From IMG/VR virus record IMGVR_UViG_3300008120_000017, positions 1 through 64,000 of that record: a stretch of 64,000 nucleotides of DNA. One strand, given 5' to 3'. The notes beneath the pieces were generated by a model. That model was not told where the DNA came from and did not search any database. It saw only the letters and a list, made by a program, of their open reading frames with translations. Positions within the stretch are counted from its first letter, which is position 1; each line of letters starts with the position of its first letter. Positions 43,029-53,435 of this stretch are shown piece by piece. This DNA is from a virus. A program made the position numbers and the translations under genes.

Positions 43029-43952
43029 TTATATTATAAACTCTTCGCTAGGTAGTCTTCCATCTGGAAATGGTATAATTTTAGTGTCTTCACATATTTC
43101 TTCGCTATTTTTCTGCAAAGATAAAATTATACCATCAGCAGTATTTTCTATCTCTAATCCACTGGAACTGCTTCCAACCTCTAATTCAAATTTTCCGTTT
43201 TGTTCATTTAATTTAAAATCACCAACCTCAATATTTATATTACCGTTTTGAGGATTAGGTGATACATTATTAATTTTTTTAATTGGTGTATGTGGACAAT
43301 CACATACAGTCCTTGGAGGTTGACATATATCCTCTATGACTGATGGGTCGGATAAATAAAATAAAACATTTGATTGATCTATTACTACTTTTTGGGTAAC
43401 TCCGTTTTGATTTATTTGCCTAATTGTATTATTATTGGAATCTACCATGGTGTTAAGTAAACCAATCGTAGACAAGTCTATGTCTCCAACTACTTTTCCC
43501 ATGTTGTACTCAATTGATTTTATTGCGGGCTCTCCAGCACATATATAACAGTAGTTTATTAAAGGTATATTTGTATTTGTAAATTTATGCAATCCGCTTA
43601 ATCTCATGTGATAGAATTTTGTTAAATCACCAAAAGCCACATTCCCAGATACCCCCACATCAGACAACGGAATAATTGGAGATGACACAAATTTATTTAA
43701 AAGACTTCCTTGAGCCATAAAAATATCTTGATCAAGGATTGAGTCATAAAAAGTTGCTGTAAAAATATTTCCAGAAAAATGTATTGAAGACAAAGATATT
43801 TTAGCATCATTCACATGAACAATTGCCATACAATCAACAATCAATAAATCAGAGAATGTAAAATTCTTGTCTGATAATTCATATTTTTTATACTCAAATG
43901 GATAAGACCTTAATGAGTTTAAATTATACCAATCTTCAATATCTCCTATCAT
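43029..43952 (-). CDS. Adaptor-like virion protein 3 (paralog family)
   Basis: 307 residues. N-terminus EDWYNLNSLRSYPFEYKK matches the family motif exactly (W-x-x-LNSLRSYPF). Near residue 220 a Cys-rich segment (CQPPRTVCDCPHTP) precedes IKKINNVSPNPQNGNINIEV, the family C-terminal motif. Tail ends with an acidic-basic segment. Same probable role as paralogs. Confidence 0.75.
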   Translation of the reverse strand: MIGDIEDWYNLNSLRSYPFEYKKYELSDKNFTFSDLLIVDCMAIVHVNDAKISLSSIHFSGNIFTATFYDSILDQDIFMAQGSLLNKFVSSPIIPLSDVGVSGNVAFGDLTKFYHMRLSGLHKFTNTNIPLINYCYICAGEPAIKSIEYNMGKVVGDIDLSTIGLLNTMVDSNNNTIRQINQNGVTQKVVIDQSNVLFYLSDPSVIEDICQPPRTVCDCPHTPIKKINNVSPNPQNGNINIEVGDFKLNEQNGKFELEVGSSSSGLEIENTADGIILSLQKNSEEICEDTKIIPFPDGRLPSEEFII

Positions 43953-43956
43953 ATAA

Positions 43957-45588
43957 TTATTGATCTAATTGTATAACTCTATAGGTTTGTCTACTTATCA
44001 ATTCTCCGCCGCAACTTTTTGACTGCAAAACTGGACCATATTCATATCTAGCTATCCAGACATCTTTCTTGCATCCATAAGTTCCTGTCCATACTTGATC
44101 GTCGTTAACTGTCCCACCATATATGCCGTTAGATTCACATTTTATTGTAAGGTTATTGTCTTTTAAATCAAATACAGGAAAATTAGCAACAAAAGTTATA
44201 TCTGTATAGCTACCTGGCATTATTGGTTTGATATCTCCATATTCAGAGTTTGATCCAATAACAAAACCTCCGAAAAATCCGCTAGGTAAATCAGGTGAAT
44301 TATTGTAATAGTCTTTTGGCGTAGTAGTCAAAGCAGGAAGCTCCTCGATTGAAGAATATATCAAGGGTGGCTTGTCTGACTCCAGGCTAGGGTCAAATTC
44401 TAGTATAGAAAAACTTTGTGGTTCTATGCCAAATCCTCCAACAACACTCAACCTAAAGTCCACATAAATTGGAACTGAGCAGGTGTTCTGCACACTAATT
44501 CTAAATTGATCTTCAAATACTCTCAGGTTTCTCACCCTACAAATTGGCCGTCTTTCTTTATTTATTTTATTTACAGCGTCATTGTACAGCTCGGTGTTTG
44601 ATGTAACCATTTGCACAAGTAGATCGCACACTTCTTTTAATTTTCTAGACCTTCTCTCTATTGCTGCTGTATATGCTCTGTATTTTTCGCACCCGCAACA
44701 CGGTAAACAATCACTGAGAAGCTGTACAGAATTCAATAACTTTATATCTTGTTGTTCGTCTGGTGAGTCATCAGAAAATCGTGTTTCTGGTCTCTCTATT
44801 TTTGTTAAGCATCCTACAGTATTCAACCTAAATCTACCTGTATCATCTGGGCCAACATTATTAATAAACTTAATGTCCGTGTTTAGCGTAGAATCATTAC
44901 TAGTGGTTGCTACTGGAGTAGCAGAAACAATTATTAGATTGGGGTCTACTAAATCTTTGGAGAAAACTACGTTAGGCCCAGCTTTTATTTTTTGTATAAT
45001 CTCCCTGCCCCATTCATTTTCTTCTGGAATAGAGGGGGCTACATAAAAATTAGGATTACTGCTTGTTATATAGTCTGGAAGTTTTTGTATGAAAACTCTC
45101 CTAAAACCCTTGCTTCCTGGATTTATTACCGATGAATCAAGCAACGATGATTCTTTATCAAGGTTGGATAAATTCTGCAAAGCGTTATCCCAGGAAGAAC
45201 CAATAGTAAACATGCATACCGCATATTTTGTAGCATATCCAGTTATCTGAGAAAATACAGGATTACTATATTTTAATGTTATTTGATCTCCTTTTCTGTT
45301 TACGCTAGTAGTTATTCCATTTTTCTGTATGCTTCTTCTTCGAGAAATTGATCCAGAAATAATTGCTATTTCTTCTGTTTGTGAATATTTAAATTCAAGA
45401 ACGTATGAATCATTTTGCGAGCTATATATAACGCTAGATAAATATATAGAATTGTTTGAATAGTAGTCTGGAAAAAATTTAAGATCTACGATAAAATCCT
45501 TTGGAATTCCATTAGCTGAAATTGTTTTTTCACTGAATGGAAACGCCCTTATTGAATTTTCTTGCTGCCATTCTTGTATATTTTTCAC
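43957..45588 (-). CDS. Adaptor-like virion protein 4 (paralog family, long)
   Basis: 543 residues, the largest member. N-terminus QEWQQENSIRAFPFSEKT carries the motif. KFINNVGPDDTGRFRLN at about 238 gives the INGV-PD-like motif, followed by CLPCCGCEKYRAYTAAIERR at about 293, a Cys cluster plus coiled-coil that is homologous to the end of member 5 (SSCCGCVDLEFLTAGLEQ). An extra C-terminal beta-rich domain of about 190 residues is unique to this member. It overlaps member 5 by 4 bp. Confidence 0.75.
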   Translation of the reverse strand: MKNIQEWQQENSIRAFPFSEKTISANGIPKDFIVDLKFFPDYYSNNSIYLSSVIYSSQNDSYVLEFKYSQTEEIAIISGSISRRRSIQKNGITTSVNRKGDQITLKYSNPVFSQITGYATKYAVCMFTIGSSWDNALQNLSNLDKESSLLDSSVINPGSKGFRRVFIQKLPDYITSSNPNFYVAPSIPEENEWGREIIQKIKAGPNVVFSKDLVDPNLIIVSATPVATTSNDSTLNTDIKFINNVGPDDTGRFRLNTVGCLTKIERPETRFSDDSPDEQQDIKLLNSVQLLSDCLPCCGCEKYRAYTAAIERRSRKLKEVCDLLVQMVTSNTELYNDAVNKINKERRPICRVRNLRVFEDQFRISVQNTCSVPIYVDFRLSVVGGFGIEPQSFSILEFDPSLESDKPPLIYSSIEELPALTTTPKDYYNNSPDLPSGFFGGFVIGSNSEYGDIKPIMPGSYTDITFVANFPVFDLKDNNLTIKCESNGIYGGTVNDDQVWTGTYGCKKDVWIARYEYGPVLQSKSCGGELISRQTYRVIQLDQ

Positions 45589-46547
45589 AGATTTGCAATT
45601 AAGTTTGCAAGTAACTCACTTTGAGTTCCTTGAGTTGTTAAAACAAGTTCCCTAAGTCTTTCTTCCTGTTGTTTTAACTGTTCTAATCCTGCAGTCAAAA
45701 ATTCTAGATCAACACAGCCACAGCAAGAACTTGAACATAAATCGTTAACTTTTATAGAGTTGGCATCTTTGTACTCATCAATCCCTATGCATTCCGACTC
45801 CTCTATCCAAAAGTTTCCATTTGAGTCTGGCCTAACACCATTAATAGTTTTTATACATGGACTGTAAAAGGCTTTAGCTGTTTCACACCCGTCTGGTTCT
45901 TTTATGACGTTCTCATCTACTATTGCATCTATCTTTACGCAACCATATTGGTCGGTCTCGCCAGTATCTATATTTATTAATGGGTCGTACGTTATTCTTA
46001 CGTTTTGTCCAGCTTTTATCTTTAAAACATCAGTGGCTCTATGAATTAATACATTATTTGAATCATATATATCTATGTATTGCATAGACGGCATAGAAAC
46101 AAATCTACAATTTATTTCTAGCTTAGTTGAGGAGCTATCAAAATCGAAATTACCTAGACCCCTGTTTATCGTCTCTGCTATATCACCTACCGCAATTGCT
46201 CCAAGCACTGATGAGTTTTCATTCTGACCAATAAAAGAATGGTAACTAAATTTAGAAAAATTTTTAGTATCTATTTCTATTGTTGATATATATGTCGGAG
46301 AAATTAAAGTATCTTCAGGTTGATACGATATAGATATCTTAATAACTGGGACAGATACAAATAGACCAGATATAAAAAATACTCCATCTGCGTACGCTCT
46401 TGAATGATTGACCTGTGCAGAGACAATTAGATCGTTCGATATTGTATACGACCCGCTCTTGTCAATTCTAGAGCAGTTTTCTGCTATTGGGTAATTTCTA
46501 ACAGAGTTGGAGTTTAGCCACTCAGGGAAAATTATACTTTGTGCCAC
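45585..46547 (-). CDS. Adaptor-like virion protein 5 (paralog family)
   Basis: 320 residues, first in translation order. N-terminus FPEWLNSNSVRNYPIAEN matches the family motif. KTINGVRPDSNGNFWIEES at about 236 is the clearest copy of the INGV-PD-GN motif. The end has SSSCCGCVDLEFLTAGLEQL followed by a heptad-rich coiled coil (QLKQQEERLRELVLTTQ). It overlaps the 767-residue structural protein by one base. Possible trimerising or attachment module. Confidence 0.75.
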   Translation of the reverse strand: MAQSIIFPEWLNSNSVRNYPIAENCSRIDKSGSYTISNDLIVSAQVNHSRAYADGVFFISGLFVSVPVIKISISYQPEDTLISPTYISTIEIDTKNFSKFSYHSFIGQNENSSVLGAIAVGDIAETINRGLGNFDFDSSSTKLEINCRFVSMPSMQYIDIYDSNNVLIHRATDVLKIKAGQNVRITYDPLINIDTGETDQYGCVKIDAIVDENVIKEPDGCETAKAFYSPCIKTINGVRPDSNGNFWIEESECIGIDEYKDANSIKVNDLCSSSCCGCVDLEFLTAGLEQLKQQEERLRELVLTTQGTQSELLANLIANL

Positions 46548-48850
46548 TAGATAACCTCCGTTCTCCAGTTTATATCTAAAAAGCTTATATCTCCAGGGTA
46601 AGTATCTCCGTCTTCTCCAAACGTAGAAACTCTTTCTATCATAACATAAACAACATCACCTGGTCTTATTTTTTGTTGATTTATATTGTTTATCTTTCCG
46701 TATAAAACAAATAAATCAGTGTTTCCGTTGTTTGATATTATTGAACCCTGTTTAGGGAATTGATTTTTGTCTACCGTATAAGCTAAGTAATTGGTTAGTT
46801 GAGTTTTCCAGTATTTTATATCAAAAGATACTTCATCACTTGAGTCATCAATGTAATTAAGGTTAAAGTTATTCCAAGAGGCTCTAGGGGCATTACCAAG
46901 TCCTGACGGAAATACATAGTAATTTGCCTTAAATAGTGCATTATATGTATTTGTTTGCGATACAGAGGAGGATCCAAATACATTTGAAGATAAAAATAAT
47001 TTTACTCCACTGCTCTCTGGCACGGCCTGATATGGTATTTTTATTTTTGCTACCATCTGGCATTTAGCGGATCCAGGAGGCAAGAATGTTACACAGGGCA
47101 TAACTCCATTATGTAAATATTCTTTTGCGTTTTTTAGCGAAACTATAGATACCTCACCAGATGATTGTATTGTTGTGCTCGATATAATAACCTTACCTGT
47201 TTCAGCTGAGTTACCCTGTAAATTCTTGATCTCTATCCCCTGACCCGCAATAACTCTGCTTACGAGGGGGGATGTTACAAACTTTTGAGTATCTGAATCA
47301 ATTCTAGAGAAGCACTTGTCCGCATCTGGGCCGTCTGTAGTATTTAAGTCGAGTCTTAGATCAATTGCAAGATTACCTGTAGTTGACTCTTCTTTCGTAA
47401 AGCAATCAAGTACTTGTATTGCTGGAGTAAAACTTTGAAGTGAAAGCACTAGTGGTCTTGCCGTACTTACGTTTGCCTTTGAGAAAAACAATTGTAGGTA
47501 CTTGCTTAGTGATTGATTTGGATCTGGGTCGGTATCAATTCTTCTAGCAATATAGTCATGAGGCCATGGAGAATCTGTTTTTTGTTCGTTGTTGCTGAAG
47601 GTTCCAGGGACCCAGAATAAGTCTTGTGGAAAACATTTAAAATCTTTCGACTCTATTAAATCTATACCATTATTGCTTATTGTTACAGATTCTGTCGGAG
47701 TAGGAGGCCAAACTGCGTTTACCCTTTTATTGAACTCTCTTAAGTATCTATATTTTGTGCCTACTGTATATCTCCCATCAAATGAGTTAACGTTTGTCCA
47801 TCCATTTGTGTCGAACGGATAATAAATGCAAAATTTATCAGCACCGTCCGTAGACATTGCAGTAGTAAAATCTTGTTGAAGGGTGTTACCCGAATACACG
47901 CCATCATGCCTGACGAAAGAAATATCTATACCAGTATTTGGTATTGTGATCCATTTTCCGTAGTCAGGTATGCTAACCTGAGAGACGACTTCAATTGACC
48001 CGCTAGATGGATCATCAAAATCAAGTAATGAACCTCTTCCAAATCTAAATCCAATTTTATTGTCAGTAGTTTTTACAATATCAATTCTAAATTGTTCAGC
48101 AATAGATGTATATGATCCATTGCCCTTTAAACACATTATAAATGGAGGAACATCTCCTTCTGGCCTGGATGAAGAGTAAAAATAATCAACATACTTTATA
48201 CCATTTTTTTCTACGTAACCCTTTCTGGATATGTTTTGGCTTGCAGATGGTTTTGCTTCTAGCGTAAATTTATAGTGTATATGTGATTCAAATATATCTT
48301 TTTGTAGTGGCTGAACAAAAGCATCTTTCTCCGTAAAAAATCCTAATTGTACTAATGGAGCTCCACCCACTGAAGTCATTTTACCTGGTTTTTTCCTAGA
48401 TAAATAAAATCTTCCTGGATTAAATTGCTCTGTAGTGTCTTCAAGCATTTGACGCACATTAGCAATTTGAAAGTCTTTAATGTCATTAATCCAGCCACTC
48501 ATTAATATTGAACCGAGTGTCTGATTTTTATGTACACATAATCCAACTACAAACGTTCTATCAGAGGCTTTGTATTGTTTTGTTTCATTATCGAAAACAC
48601 CCTCTGCTATAGCCTTTTCATATTTTTGGCTCTCGTTATTAAAGAAAACCCAGTCCCCGACTTCTACATCGTTTGAAACTCTTACATTCTGTATAACTAG
48701 TTTCCCGTTCTGGGAACTAAAATCATTCAGTCTCTCGAACAAGAAATCGGTTCTCTGTTGAAGAGCTCTTATTGGTCTAGCTTCGGTCTCTTGATTTATA
48801 GGCTCTCCATCTATTGGAGGCTTAATTAGTGGAACCCATGTATTAGCCAT
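46547..48850 (-). CDS. Large virion structural protein (baseplate or fibre)
   Basis: 767 residues. N-terminus TWVPLIKPPIDGEPINQETE, then RTDFLFERLNDFSS and a VFFNNESQKYEKAIAEG segment typical of beta-rich phage tail proteins. Middle and C-terminal parts are beta-rich with scattered Cys. No catalytic motif seen. It directly precedes the five paralogous adaptors, so it is likely the baseplate platform they dock on. A-rich leader lacks a Shine-Dalgarno. Confidence 0.72.
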   Translation of the reverse strand: MANTWVPLIKPPIDGEPINQETEARPIRALQQRTDFLFERLNDFSSQNGKLVIQNVRVSNDVEVGDWVFFNNESQKYEKAIAEGVFDNETKQYKASDRTFVVGLCVHKNQTLGSILMSGWINDIKDFQIANVRQMLEDTTEQFNPGRFYLSRKKPGKMTSVGGAPLVQLGFFTEKDAFVQPLQKDIFESHIHYKFTLEAKPSASQNISRKGYVEKNGIKYVDYFYSSSRPEGDVPPFIMCLKGNGSYTSIAEQFRIDIVKTTDNKIGFRFGRGSLLDFDDPSSGSIEVVSQVSIPDYGKWITIPNTGIDISFVRHDGVYSGNTLQQDFTTAMSTDGADKFCIYYPFDTNGWTNVNSFDGRYTVGTKYRYLREFNKRVNAVWPPTPTESVTISNNGIDLIESKDFKCFPQDLFWVPGTFSNNEQKTDSPWPHDYIARRIDTDPDPNQSLSKYLQLFFSKANVSTARPLVLSLQSFTPAIQVLDCFTKEESTTGNLAIDLRLDLNTTDGPDADKCFSRIDSDTQKFVTSPLVSRVIAGQGIEIKNLQGNSAETGKVIISSTTIQSSGEVSIVSLKNAKEYLHNGVMPCVTFLPPGSAKCQMVAKIKIPYQAVPESSGVKLFLSSNVFGSSSVSQTNTYNALFKANYYVFPSGLGNAPRASWNNFNLNYIDDSSDEVSFDIKYWKTQLTNYLAYTVDKNQFPKQGSIISNNGNTDLFVLYGKINNINQQKIRPGDVVYVMIERVSTFGEDGDTYPGDISFLDINWRTEVI

Positions 48851-48867
48851 ATTTTTGGTTTATGTTT

Positions 48868-49503
48868 TTATTTAAATGCAATAGACCAAAAACAGTCTAT
48901 GTAGCTATTCTCTTGAACAGTTATTGGGGAAGATAAAGCGAGTCGACTAAACACAATATCTTTATATTTGTTTAATGGATCTGGTGAACTAGCTAATGCT
49001 ACTCCTATTATTTTTGATGGACCATTGTCCCCCGCATAAGCGAAATAATTTGATGGGGATGCATTAGATTCCCCTTGTTGAGTTGGATGCGAGGCGCTTG
49101 TTGCAACAAACGTAGCCATATTTCCACTATATACATTGTTTTGCTCTTCGCCTGGAGCAAAGTCATAGTAAGTATCTATTTTTGCTGACGTTAAAATAGG
49201 TATCCTTATCCAATCCTCTGTTGTGTTGCCGAGAGTTGAGAAAAAATTTATACCATCAGCTCTACTATTAACCTCATATAAAGATGGAACCACTGAAGTA
49301 TTGATATAATGATAATACATATGGGATATAGAGTATCTGTTATCGCCAGATACTAACCTAGACATTATATCTGCAGCGCCATACATTATTAGATTTTTTT
49401 TATGGAAGATTGGGGTAAATGAATTTGTCTTTAAATTCCTATAACCCATAGTTACCGTACCAATACATGATGGTTCGTAAGTTTCTTTTATAGTATTGCG
49501 CAT
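48868..49503 (-). CDS. Virion-associated hypothetical protein
   Basis: 211 residues. Contains NLIMYGAADIMSRLVSGD, which resembles the N-terminal part of phage proteins that open the tail-fibre array, followed by DYIPILTS-like beta strands and SYIDCFWSIAFK at the end. It overlaps the upstream baseplate gene by 16 bp. No functional signature. Confidence 0.62.
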   Translation of the reverse strand: MRNTIKETYEPSCIGTVTMGYRNLKTNSFTPIFHKKNLIMYGAADIMSRLVSGDNRYSISHMYYHYINTSVVPSLYEVNSRADGINFFSTLGNTTEDWIRIPILTSAKIDTYYDFAPGEEQNNVYSGNMATFVATSASHPTQQGESNASPSNYFAYAGDNGPSKIIGVALASSPDPLNKYKDIVFSRLALSSPITVQENSYIDCFWSIAFK

Positions 49504-51272
49504 TTTGGTATTTGTTTAAGCTCTATATTTTGCACTAAATTAGTTGTAGATGAAAGATCGAATTTTTCAAGTAAAAAACCATTACTAGATAAGTTATTGT
49601 CATCAAAATTGTTTTTGTAAAATCTTCCAGATTTTTTGTTTTTACTGACATTTACTTCAATAGATATTGCCTCTATAACTTCTGGAGTATCAACAAAATT
49701 ATTCCATTTATCTAGTTCTGGGGTATTATACCCCTGATTAGTTTTATCTGGAAATGAACTAGTGTTTAAATTTAATAAATCACTTAAATTGACAGAAGTA
49801 GCATAACTTTGCCTATTATCTAAAAGCATTTCGTATTTTTCTATTCCACTTAACTCTAAAAAGAACATCAATATAACATTAACCGGCGTGTTATCTTTTA
49901 TCGGGTTTATAGTAGAAAAGAACACTTCTATGTCATTTATTTTACTTAAATCAATTTTTATCGGTAAGACATTTCCGTAAAAAAAATCTTCAGAAAAAAT
50001 TTGAGCAGGATTAACAGAAAACTCTAAATTATTTTCAAAATCTAATTGTGCATCTTGATAATTTGCATATTTTTTAAATATTTCGTACCCATAATAAATT
50101 TGACTTTGCTTAGCCTTTTCAAATACGCGTTTCCAAAAATTTTCTATAGTTTTAGTTTCACCAATTAGGTCAAAAAAAACTGAAGTGGATAATGTGTTAT
50201 TGGGGGATATTTTTTTACCGTATTTGATTTTTATATATTTATTAGGAAATGATATATATGTATCAACATTAGTTGATGATTTTTTAGGCAGCGGAAGTGA
50301 CGCAAAATTTGCCCACCAATTTTTGTCTTTAGTGTTAACTATATTAACTACATCAACTAGCGGTGTCCCAGATTTTACGCTAATTCCAATCTTTATGTCA
50401 TTTGATATTATCTGTTTATCCTGCAGTTTGTATACATTAAAGTCGGTTATAACAAGTGTTGTATCATCGTCTGGATTTTTGTGTATATCTTGTATTGTTT
50501 CTAGTGGCTCTCTAATCAATGGGCTTCCGGATATAACAGATAAATACGACCTAAGCGCAAATACACTTGGTCCTTTAGATACTAGTTCAAACAATTTTAT
50601 GGTTATGTCTTTGTATTGTTCAGACGATGTCCTTAAATTAGTGAACGTATACCCAAATTGTTTGTATATTAAAAATTTGTCAATATCTACGTCACATATC
50701 CATAGTATTAGCTCTTCGTCTATCTCTACTAGGTCTTTATCTATTATTTTTCTTTTTGGAATTAATGGGTTTAGAAATGGGTCTTCTTTGAATAGTATAC
50801 CTCCGCGATAAAGAGAAAAATCAACCCCATTTAGGTATGTAACTGATGGCTCAAACAATCTATTAATTGCAACAGCTCCTAAGCTTACAATATCCTTGTT
50901 TTTTAGCTCTATGTAAAATTTTTTATTTAATGATGATGCAGTACCATACCTGATAATATCACCAGATGAATACTTTGATTCATTTGGTTGAACACCATAA
51001 TAAGAGCCATCTCCATATTCTGGATTGTCTATGTTTTTGTAAAAATTATTTTTAGATATGACTACAGGAAATACATTTTGCCTAGAGAATATAGGAACGG
51101 TACCAACTGAACACGAATTTATTACATCTACTAGATCTAAATAATTTTGTATTAACGTCTCAGAATATGCACCACCAAGTGCCTGAGAAAAGTCACCAGC
51201 ATCAAATATAGATGACCAAAAAGACCCAAGAAAGTCTGAAAAATTCTTGTTATATGTTAAATCGTCTTTCAA
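49488..51272 (-). CDS. Baseplate protein (hypothetical)
   Basis: 594 residues of mixed alpha/beta composition. KNFSDFLGSFWSSIFDAGDF and YSETLIQNYLDLVDVINSC near the N-terminus recall the opening of phage baseplate wedge proteins. Position right after the J/gp6-like gene supports a baseplate role. Exact identity unknown. Confidence 0.65.
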   Translation of the reverse strand: MKDDLTYNKNFSDFLGSFWSSIFDAGDFSQALGGAYSETLIQNYLDLVDVINSCSVGTVPIFSRQNVFPVVISKNNFYKNIDNPEYGDGSYYGVQPNESKYSSGDIIRYGTASSLNKKFYIELKNKDIVSLGAVAINRLFEPSVTYLNGVDFSLYRGGILFKEDPFLNPLIPKRKIIDKDLVEIDEELILWICDVDIDKFLIYKQFGYTFTNLRTSSEQYKDITIKLFELVSKGPSVFALRSYLSVISGSPLIREPLETIQDIHKNPDDDTTLVITDFNVYKLQDKQIISNDIKIGISVKSGTPLVDVVNIVNTKDKNWWANFASLPLPKKSSTNVDTYISFPNKYIKIKYGKKISPNNTLSTSVFFDLIGETKTIENFWKRVFEKAKQSQIYYGYEIFKKYANYQDAQLDFENNLEFSVNPAQIFSEDFFYGNVLPIKIDLSKINDIEVFFSTINPIKDNTPVNVILMFFLELSGIEKYEMLLDNRQSYATSVNLSDLLNLNTSSFPDKTNQGYNTPELDKWNNFVDTPEVIEAISIEVNVSKNKKSGRFYKNNFDDNNLSSNGFLLEKFDLSSTTNLVQNIELKQIPKCAIL

Positions 51273-51275
51273 GTT

Positions 51276-52961
51276 TTATATTTCTATTAATGTTACAGGA
51301 ATTCCAGATTTACGAGCAAAGAATCCTATATTGTCCCTTGAGTACCCTAATTGAATGTTTTTTGGTATAACCAACGTAGACTCAGAGTACAACTTTATCG
51401 TAGTGAAATTTATGTCTGGTGCAAGTATTTCAGCATTTATCATTATCGGTGTATTAACGGATAAAACATTACTGTCTTGCATTATAGATGAAATAATTTT
51501 ATCTATTCTGATCTCTTCTTTTCTGGGGTTTACTGAGTTTATATAGTCTATTATATTGTTCTGTATTTTTTCTGGTGTAGTCGAATTAAGCTTAGTTCTT
51601 ACAGTTATTTCTGATGTACTTATAAAACATGGTATACACGCTCTGACAAGCGTATCAATTAAAGCTGACTGAGCTCCAGGCTGATTAACAAATTGTTGTA
51701 TTCTTTGTATAGAGGGGATCATTTCCGCGAAAACAGTTACAGACATAGTATCTGAATTGTTACCGACTCCGTCAAATATTATGTCTTGGTATGAATAACT
51801 AGAATAAGTTGACTCCTGAGTATTAAATATATAATTATCTACGGTATTAGATACGCTGTATTTATCAAATTTTCTTCTTACGCTAAGTATATTAAAGCTA
51901 CTTAATGTAGTGAGTTCTAACTCTTTAGAGAAAACCCTAGTTATTCTATAATTACCAGGTAATTCATTTCTAGATAATTTTAGTAAATATTTCCCAAGGT
52001 ATGGAGCAAGTGAGTTATCTAAGTTAATTATAGATTGCGTTATTTTCTGTGCCACTAAATTTTGTTCAAAAAACTCTTCTACGAAAGAAGATGTTTTTAC
52101 ATAAATATCACAAAAACTACCAGATTTTATCCCAAAAATATTATGTGAATTCCTTGACATCAATTCACTGTTTACTCCATGAATTGATATTTGCTGTATT
52201 TCTGGAAAGTTATCTCTGAGTGTTTGTTCAATCGCAAGAGGAGAGGCAAGGTTTCTAGTAGAAAGAGCTGGAATGATTCTATCTATAACTTCTTGATTGG
52301 ATTCTTTATTCTGCCCTCCAGAAAACTTAGAAAAAGCGTTTGCAGATATTATGCCCGTCCTTGAATTTAATATATTTAAAGTTGTATACTGCTCTATATT
52401 ATATTCCGAGCCTTCTTTTTCCGCAACGAATGGAACTATTACGAATTTTTGGGTACCTGTAGAGTCCGAATATATTTTAAGTTGATTAGAGGCAGTTGGA
52501 GATACTGACCCTGAAAACGCTCCCGAAGATAAAAATATTAAACCATTATTTGTTTTAAACTTAATTGACTCATCTATCGAAAAGGACTCAGAAAAGTTAG
52601 TAAGATTTATTTTTACAAAACCAGTTGATATGTATCCCTGCCTTCTTTTGATATTAAAATTAGACAATAATGCATCAACTATCTTATCACTAGATGATTC
52701 AGGCAGCGATAACGCACTATAAATAGTATTTGTTTTAGAGAATTCTTCTATTAATTTTTTTAAAATCAAAAATATCTGAGCAAAAGGTCTTATTAACAAA
52801 TCATTTAAAGATGATAGCTCAGAAAAATCTATATCTTGATAATTATCTGAAATGTATTGCCTTAAAATACTTTGAGCAGATAGTATCTCATCCTCAGAAA
52901 AAGAAGAGTCATTTAAGTTTATACCTTCTACTAAATTGAAATTTTCTATTGGATCAGCCAT
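51276..52961 (-). CDS. Baseplate J / gp6-like protein
   Basis: 561 residues. The early segment LRQYISDNYQDIDFSELSSLNDLLIRP, then FVKINLTNFSESFSIDES and GSEYNIEQYTTLNIL with GGQNKESNQEVIDRI and LASPLAIEQTLRDNFPEIQQISIHG are the hallmark order of baseplate J/gp6-type proteins, which form the ring around the hub. It confirms a contractile-tail architecture. Neighbours are gp25-like and the hub candidate. Confidence 0.85.
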   Translation of the reverse strand: MADPIENFNLVEGINLNDSSFSEDEILSAQSILRQYISDNYQDIDFSELSSLNDLLIRPFAQIFLILKKLIEEFSKTNTIYSALSLPESSSDKIVDALLSNFNIKRRQGYISTGFVKINLTNFSESFSIDESIKFKTNNGLIFLSSGAFSGSVSPTASNQLKIYSDSTGTQKFVIVPFVAEKEGSEYNIEQYTTLNILNSRTGIISANAFSKFSGGQNKESNQEVIDRIIPALSTRNLASPLAIEQTLRDNFPEIQQISIHGVNSELMSRNSHNIFGIKSGSFCDIYVKTSSFVEEFFEQNLVAQKITQSIINLDNSLAPYLGKYLLKLSRNELPGNYRITRVFSKELELTTLSSFNILSVRRKFDKYSVSNTVDNYIFNTQESTYSSYSYQDIIFDGVGNNSDTMSVTVFAEMIPSIQRIQQFVNQPGAQSALIDTLVRACIPCFISTSEITVRTKLNSTTPEKIQNNIIDYINSVNPRKEEIRIDKIISSIMQDSNVLSVNTPIMINAEILAPDINFTTIKLYSESTLVIPKNIQLGYSRDNIGFFARKSGIPVTLIEI

Positions 52962-52962
52962 A

Positions 52963-53424
52963 TTAAGTTTTTTGCCATTTAACTGGTAAGTGAATTTCTG
53001 CTGTTTCTCCTGCTTGTGTATACAATTTTATATCTAAAATTATCTGTCCACCTGGTTGTACGCCATAATTAATTAGTTCTACTTTTTCTATTCTTTCATC
53101 TAGGGGGGTTTGATCATTGTATCTTTCTTTTATCCATTTTAAAACCAAAAGATTTTGAGATGAGAATATTTGATAAATCTGAACAGGAAAACTTATATTA
53201 GTTGTCTTAAAGCTAGAATATAAAGTTGAACCAAATAATTTGTTTTCTTTTCTTTCCCCCACGTCACTTAATAAAATTCTTATATAATTTTGCGAAGCCT
53301 TTAATTTTCCTGTTATGACTAATGGAATAGGCCTAATGCCAAGATTAACTGGAGATTCACTTGTCTTTTCTGGAAATAAAGACAAGTCTATTAATCTGTT
53401 ACTATAATTAGTTGTTGTTGGCAT
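52963..53424 (-). CDS. gp25/W-like baseplate wedge protein
   Basis: 153 residues from ATG 53424 (MPTTTNYSNR); a TTG six bases upstream is possible. LLSDVGERKENKLFGSTLYS is the GER-x-N-x-x-FG signature of gp25-like proteins, and RIEKVELINYGVQPGGQIIL with LDIKLYTQAG fits their second half. gp25 initiates sheath polymerisation at the baseplate. Adjacent to the J/gp6-like gene, as expected. Confidence 0.75.
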   Translation of the reverse strand: MPTTTNYSNRLIDLSLFPEKTSESPVNLGIRPIPLVITGKLKASQNYIRILLSDVGERKENKLFGSTLYSSFKTTNISFPVQIYQIFSSQNLLVLKWIKERYNDQTPLDERIEKVELINYGVQPGGQIILDIKLYTQAGETAEIHLPVKWQKT

Positions 53425-53435
53425 ATTCAAATATT

